Shown here: positions 59,101 to 64,000 of the stretch, piece after piece | How the letters are laid out: the number at the start of each line of letters is the position of its first letter | Position numbering within the stretch: the stretch's first letter is position 1 | NCBI GenBank assembly: GCA_951799405.1 | Contig: OX637343.1 | Span: 13,432,524 to 13,496,523 of the forward strand | DNA from: Agapetus fuscipes | Lineage: Eukaryota > Arthropoda > Insecta > Trichoptera > Glossosomatidae | DNA length: 64,000 nucleotides | Direction: 5' to 3' | Notes under the pieces: generated by a model | The model's input: only the letters and a program-made list of their open reading frames with translations | Databases searched by the model: none | What the model was told of the DNA's origin: nothing | Translations under genes and position numbers: made by a program

Positions 59101-62100
59101 CAAACCAATCCTAGAAATAGATGAAAAAGAAAAGACAAAAACAAATGGCGAAAAAGATACAAGTCTGAATCATATGCGCTTTACCAACACGTCAGTAAGA
59201 GTCAACTGACTACATGAGATGACCTATAATAATAATAATTAAAACGATTATAAAAAATGAGATAAGACCATAAAAAAAACACACCGAGATATTAAATAAA
59301 ACAAGATAAGATAATAGAAAATATTATCTTATACAACAAGAAAAGATAACAAAAATAAGACAAAATAATATGGTAAACGGTGAGGTGAAATAATCAAAAG
59401 CAATCTAAGATGATAAAGCAATTATAAAATAAAATAAAAATGAGAGAAGATAATTAAAAAGAAGATAAGATAATAAAAAACGAGATAACATAATCAAAAT
59501 AAACTTAGATAATGAAAAACCGAGGTAAATAAAAAATATACAAAATATTCAAAGGTGAGATACGATATTTAAGAATACGGAAGATAATAAAAAAATCAGC
59601 AAACGGACCATAAAAACCTGAAAAAAAGATTATTGTTGTAACGGTCCAACAGGGATGCGTCAGCGGTCCGCAGCAAGACGAAATGGTTGAACAGGATGAT
59701 GGCGGACTGTTGTTAGGTAGGAATATGGACAGGCTGTTCTGGCAGCAGTTGGGGAGGCTTGGTTGTGTCATGTGTCATGTCATGCCAATTATGATGATGG
59801 TTATCTTTAGCCGTTTCCCTGATCCCAATTACAACAAACAACAATAAATCTCTCGTTTTCAGGTCAAGATGCCGTGCTCTGGTTTAATTGCTTCGTGTAC
59901 TTGGCTCGAGCGTCCATTTAATTGCTGCCAGAACTTTTTACCAATCGACACGGAAACTGGAACATGCTTCTCTTTCAATACCTTACAGAGCAAGTAAGTT
60001 CAAACTAACTTGTATCGTGGAATATGCGGGCAAAGTTTTTCTCTTCTACAGAATATGACATCGATCAAAGATTATGTTGCAATATGAAATATCTATAATA
60101 AGAAATACATAGAGTATTCAAAATGTATGAAAATTGCCATACAACATAATCCACAAGCTTTGAATGGCTGGAACATCCATCTCACGTAGTAGGACAACAT
60201 GTCATATTTTATTTCTGTCGTATGATATGGATGTATCATTTTGCAAATTATACAGGAGAGCAATTTAAAAGTTTTATTAACTTTGAAAAATATAAGCCTC
60301 AATATATTGCAACGGGTTTCAAAGTTGTGTTCCTGTAAATCCTACCTCTGTATTATTTTGCAATCTTATAAATCACGCGGAGATCAACTCCAATGATATT
60401 CATAACTCAGTATCGTAAAAAATGACACATGCATACATCATTTCATTATAGCCATCTAACCACAGATTCCATGTTTCTATCTACTTACAATACAATGTGT
60501 CAAAACAATCATTCTTTCTTCACTTTGTGCCAGATTGTTATTTTACCAGGAATGTATCTTTCTATGCGAAAATATGTTTTCAGGCTAAGCGGGAGTGCTC
60601 CCCGTTTTCAATCAAATCGGTCCACGGGGCCTGGAGTGCTGTCATTTATTGCTTTGAAAAATCTCATGGTGAGTTTTGGATTGATTTAGCTCCATTGAAA
60701 ATGTGACGGTATTTCGGATTAGTTGTGATGCCTTGGTTCTATTTTAGGTTTACGTCCATGGCGGCGAGGAAGTGCCCTGGGCGGCGTCTGATGCCGATAT
60801 GACCTTTGAAACTGGAGACTCTATACGAGTTGACTTCCGAGTTAGTACGATTGTAAATAAAAGTCAATATCTAATGTTAATTATCATTTTATACATGGTT
60901 TATTGAAATCCAATGATGTAATTATAAAAATCAATAATGAAAAAAATGTTTTGAAATAATTTACGGATATCTCGTTTGAAATACAGACATACGAGTACAT
61001 GTCTCATGTACCCGAACAATAAACTGCGTAAACTTTTCTCGATCATGTGTATAGAAATATATATAAACTCGTATATAAAGCTGTTGAAAGGGAAACTTAC
61101 GGAATTTGGAACGGAGCAATTTTCTTTTGCAAGGAGATTATTTTTGCTCTGAAATATTTAAAGAACTCGTATTTAAGTTTGATATATTATATAACTAAAA
61201 GCCTTTCTTACTGAAAAAAATCATTGAACGCGGATATCAAAATAATGACGATTCTTTAGCACACCTACATACTGTTACGAATTTAGGGTTCAAAAGTCTT
61301 TCAATTAAAAATACTGGTCTTCTTATACAGTTGTTTATTTTTACACTTTCAATAATTTATTTTCACAAAGGTAGTCTCGACTATTCCATTACACTTGGTT
61401 TCTGTTCACTGGTTTTGGTTCAATGTATGTAGTAGTAAAGCTCGTAAGATACTCGCTCTGCAAGCAACTCGCACCCTTCTTATACTCTTCAAAACAGTAC
61501 AATCCAGATCCATATTCGCTAGACAGTTCCAGAAAGGCGTAGTAATCATTATTTCTCGATGCTTCAAGTATTTTTATTCAATGATTCCTACCCACACAAT
61601 ACAATACAGAATTCCTATAACTATAACTAATACCTACTTATTTTAAATATTTATATTTCATATTTACATAACAATACGTTCGTTTTTCAGGTGCATCTCG
61701 TTCTAAGATCTCGATACATTGTGCATTTTTTCAGATGGTCGAAATGTCCAATGATCCATTGGTTCCTACGTTAGACTTGGAACTAAGGAAATGCAGATTT
61801 CCTTATGAAGTTGTTCACGGAGAGTTTGGCAAATCTTATCCGGTAAGATTATTAACTTGTAAATTTTTTTTTTTTTAAATGAAAATCAAAACCTTATGAT
61901 TGAAATGATTTTACAGATTCATGGATACTCGACGTGTAATATAGATTGTGTGGCAGAATTAATGTTTAAGAGATGCAATTGCATCCATCCGCTGAGGGAT
62001 GAAATGTGTAAGTACTTATTTTCAAACTCTGTGATTTTGGTGTTTTTTCAATAAAAAAATAATTCATGGTTTTTTTTTCAGACAAAAATGTCATGTGTAA

Positions 62101-63253
62101 CTACACTGGTCTTGCTTGCTTACATGAGATGGGTGAGACATTTTTATCCTTATTTTAATTATTAGTTTTCAGGTTCAATAGAAATTTAAAAAAAAAGATT
62201 CTGCATTTATGTACCGTTTATTATCACATGAAAGCATCATTATTTGATTAAACAGTTTGAAATAAAAAAAATACTGAGCAGATGAAGCCGTGTAATAATT
62301 AATTTCGAGGACAAGTAATTATCCTTCTGTTATCTTTTTGTGGGTCCTACTCTGTCTATCCTTCTTTTATCTTTTGATACTTCATTAATAAATAATTATA
62401 TTGCTGCGTAAATTGTTTTCCATTTTCAAAAAAAATACCATCTTCCCATTTAAAATATCATCTTAAACTCAATTTAAAACCATTACTTAAAAACATTTCC
62501 TTGACTTATAGGTTGGTATGAGGCTGACCACCCATACTGTAAAAAATGGTTCACTTTGCCAATGTCACCCCTGTTTCAGGGAATGTCGGCAAGAGTTGCA
62601 GGGCTTATGTTCATTTGAAGTTTGGATTTTATTTGTAAGTACATAATCAGCATTTGTAAGCGCGAACTACACGTGTTTGTTTGTGGGCATACATCTGAGA
62701 GCTTTGAATGAATATATCCTTGCAACTTAGATTATAGATTATAGATAGACTTTATTTCCTATCTTTTGTAAACAGCTGAAGAAAAACGAAAAATGACCGT
62801 TGAACAAATAAGCAAACAATGTGATCACTGTCTGCCATCTTGCAATGAAATTGAGCTGACTCGCATCTTCTACGAGGAAGTAGAGTAAGTGAAGTTAACA
62901 TATTTAACGATAGACGTTTCTTGTTTCATTATTCATAATATTTTATCGTAACTGTTTTCAGGGAAGACGACGAAAGAGTAACAATTCGAATGGCAAGTCT
63001 TCCAAACATTCAGTACAGAAGAAATGTGGTGAGGACAACTATGGACCTCGTTGGTAAGAAGATCGAATGGACTTATTTAGTACCTAATTCAAAAAGAAGG
63101 TATAAAGAGCTACATCAAAATATAAGAAACGACATTTTTATTGTATTTTTAGTGTCTGTTGGAGGCTTAGCTGGATTATTTTTTGGAGCATCTCTACTGA
63201 GCATGGTTGAAGCTGTGTATTTTATATTTTTGAGAAAAGGAGCAACACGATAA
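56119..63253 (+). CDS. Pickpocket-type DEG/ENaC sodium channel, 11 exons
   Basis: Amiloride-sensitive-type cation channel subunit of the plasma membrane. Exons: 56119-56231, 56736-56938, 57982-58124 (or a later donor up to 58664), 59863-59993, 60584-60668, 60748-60840, 61735-61842, 61917-62007, 62082-62132, 62776-62884, 62962-63253. All introns are GT-AG and all phases join. The shortest form is 472 residues, normal for the family. Seen in the protein: the N-terminal His-Gly gating motif (NLHGIRF, residues 21-27), TM1 at about 38-57, FPAVTVCEKYNYYR, a cysteine-rich ectodomain (RPFNCCQNFLPIDTETGTC, YSTCNIDC, CNCIHP, CDHCLPSC), then TM2 with the GxS selectivity filter (GGLAGLFFGASLLSMVEAV). The start ATGG follows TTACC, a fair initiation context. 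Pickpocket channels serve mechanical, chemical or water sensing; which one this is cannot be told. Introns 2, 6 and 9 hold mobile elements. Confidence 0.92.
57051..57926 (+). repeat. RTE-tail short repeat in intron 2, split by an inverted-repeat element
   Basis: The left part (57051-57080, TTTGTAAGCGCGAACTTAAA) and right part (57848-57926, GTGTCTGTTTGTGGGTTTGC to TTTGCAGTTTAGATTATAG) form one 5'-truncated copy. The octamer TTAAACGT is duplicated at the break. Confidence 0.75.
57081..57847. mobile_element. Penelope-like inverted-repeat element with 8-bp TSD
   Basis: Inserted in the RTE-tail repeat with TTAAACGT at 57073-57080 and 57848-57855. Perfect or near-perfect 130-bp arms lie at 57129-57258 and 57720-57849. 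They carry a relative of the hairpin motif (CTTGATAATG-TTCCCC...GGGAA-TGAAACG, right arm 57757-57789). The 460-bp core is proline/CpG-rich near 57260-57400 and has no recognisable product. An extra 48 bases (57081-57128) with AATAAAG lie outside the left arm only, the same one-sided layout as at 40006. It lies in intron 2 of the channel gene. Confidence 0.75.
58054..58673 (+). repeat. Seven-copy 90-bp repeat covering exon 3 end and its splice donor
   Basis: Units begin at 58054, 58144, 58234, 58324, 58414, 58504 and 58594 (GTGAGCTGTGCGCCACGG). Each contains the last 71 bases of exon 3, a donor AAG|GTAACG (at 58125, 58215, 58305, 58395, 58485, 58575, 58665) and the first 19 or so intron bases. 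All donors are phase 0 and the unit has no stop in the channel frame, so translation can run through all seven. Each unit encodes a segment like CELCATGCGSDFNC with a linker VTRHAI that is intronic in the ancestral copy. Units differ at a few bases only: the third and seventh have GAC for GGC (Gly to Asp) and the first junction differs slightly. The two long minus-strand frames here are by-products. Confidence 0.93.
59220..59620. repeat. Purine-rich degenerate tract with many AGATAA motifs
   Basis: In intron 3 a 400-bp stretch is built of variants of AGATAAGATAATAAAA. It holds roughly ten GATA-factor-type AGATAA sites on the plus strand. It may be a decayed simple repeat or a regulatory cluster. 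Confidence 0.5.
61273..61673 (-). mobile_element. Solo LTR (Gypsy-type) with 4-bp TSD
   Basis: The 401-bp segment starts TGTTACGAATTT and ends TTTACATAACA (TG...CA). It is flanked by the tetramer ATAC at 61269-61272 and 61674-61677. On the minus strand it has a TATAAG box and an AATAAA signal in the usual LTR order. No internal retroviral-type genes are present. It sits in intron 6 of the channel gene. Confidence 0.65.
62498..62748 (+). repeat. RTE-tail short repeat next to exon 10 acceptor
   Basis: A full-length copy, from TCCTTGACTTATAGG to TTAGATTATAGATTATAGATAG, makes up much of intron 9 and ends only 27 bases before the exon 10 start at 62776. The branch point may therefore lie within the repeat tail. 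Confidence 0.85.
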
Positions 63254-63330
63254 TACAATAAGAATGCACCATTTTTTATTGACACATTTTATTATTTTAC
63301 CTGCGGGAACTTCGGTTAACTGAATTGAAT

Positions 63331-63362
63331 CAAAAAGGTTAAAAATATTTAACCTTTTTTAT
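63331..63362. other. Short hairpin downstream of the DEG/ENaC stop
   Basis: AAAAAGGTTAAA is followed, after a short AT loop, by TTTAACCTTTTTT. The 12-bp stem lies about 80 bases after the stop codon in the presumed 3' UTR. Confidence 0.4.
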
Positions 63363-63644
63363 TTAAAACTACAAGAAAGGCTTGCGTTTCCGAAAATTGT
63401 TTTATTGATTAAAAAACAAGACAATGTAGAAAATGCAAAATTGTTCCCTTTGAACACTCAAATACGAGCACATAATACGGCACACCCATGTATTACTTTT
63501 TGTTTAATCAATAATGGAACTTGGCAACAAAAATTGCGTTTCAACTTTCGATAGTCATTGAAGGGGGAAAAATCATCACGATGGCTGGGATCGTGTGCGT
63601 CGTAGATATTTGACAAATAAAGAAGATAAAGTGACCAAAATAAC

Positions 63645-63996
63645 ATGGGAAACACGGAAAGTAACGTGACCAGTGGGGTCAAAAAACAAGCAGGAACTTC
63701 TACACAACAATTGTACAAGTTTGTAGACCTCAAGGGTGAGTCTACAACTGATTCTAAAATACAAAATTTCTTAGAGTGATGCTATTTCTTTCGCTAATTT
63801 CATGAATTTGGATAAAGGTGGAGGTTTGTTGGTTGACATGATGAAGAGGGCGGCGCAGAGCAAGCAATATGCAGAGATAGATCACGCTATCAAAACCAAA
63901 GTTGAGCCATTCATATACAACAAGGGGAAAGGACGATACATCCCGATATCACAGCTGGTGCTGCTGAGGAACAAGGAGAGAGGACGACATAAACAG
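63645..63996 (+). CDS. N-terminal exons of a probable TRPV channel (Nanchung-like), cut by window end
   Basis: Exon 1 is 63645-63735 (30 codons plus one base, donor AAGG|GTGAGT). Exon 2 is 63818-63996 (acceptor AAAG|GTGG, donor CAG|GTGA at the window edge). The joined frame has no stop. It starts MGNTES, a fit to the N-myristoylation pattern M-G-x-x-x-S. It continues [19 protein letters not shown] and, in exon 2, [20 protein letters not shown]. The K(F/L)VDLKGGG...DMM and VEPF.YN.G.G blocks recall, from memory, insect TRPV channels of the Nanchung type. Ankyrin repeats and the pore would lie beyond the window, so the identity is tentative while the gene itself is well supported by splice signals and coding character. 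It begins only about 390 bp after the DEG/ENaC stop codon on the same strand. Confidence 0.6.
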
Positions 63997-64000
63997 GTGA

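Overview
The window is AT-rich animal DNA with intron-split genes, long gene-poor stretches and very many degraded transposable elements. The gene families found (a pickpocket-type DEG/ENaC channel, the N-terminus of a probable TRPV channel, and a Glut4EF/ZNF395-like first exon) and the repeat types point to an insect. The sequence alone does not settle the order; Lepidoptera or Hemiptera would both fit. Nothing bacterial, plasmid or CRISPR-like is present.

Host genes lie only in the right third. On the minus strand, 49444-49842 is a GC-rich first coding exon of a Glut4EF/ZNF395-family transcription factor, with a CpG-rich candidate promoter to its right. Its later exons must lie at lower coordinates and none is recognisable, so most of 1-49443 may be one very long first intron. 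On the plus strand, 56119-63253 is a complete 11-exon DEG/ENaC (pickpocket) sodium channel gene whose exon phases all join. About 390 bp further on, 63645-63996 holds the first two exons of a second channel-like gene (probable TRPV, Nanchung-like), cut by the window end.

The rest is a dense archive of mobile elements. (1) An RTE-type LINE at about 12148-14125 (minus) carries an open reverse-transcriptase reading frame. Around 19 short copies of its roughly 250-bp 3' end are scattered on both strands, and many share one 5' start, so they look like a SINE that borrowed the LINE tail. (2) Five hAT-type DNA transposons are delimited by terminal inverted repeats and 8-bp target-site duplications (686-1832, 22552-23469, 32552-33972, 36648-37276, 38666-39073). 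(3) A Penelope-like family carries a conserved hairpin (CTGA[A/T]GATG - variable stem - CGAAA) resembling a hammerhead ribozyme core. It is often arranged as an inverted repeat and is flanked by 8-12 bp target duplications. (4) There are 3' fragments of at least three other LINE families, a tRNA-derived SINE, small MITEs and one solo LTR.

The most unusual feature is in the channel gene. The end of exon 3 together with its 5' splice site is tandemly copied seven times (90-bp unit, 58054-58673). Every copy keeps the same reading frame and the same phase-0 donor. One acceptor could therefore be joined to any of seven donors, giving channels with one to seven copies of a cysteine-rich extracellular segment.
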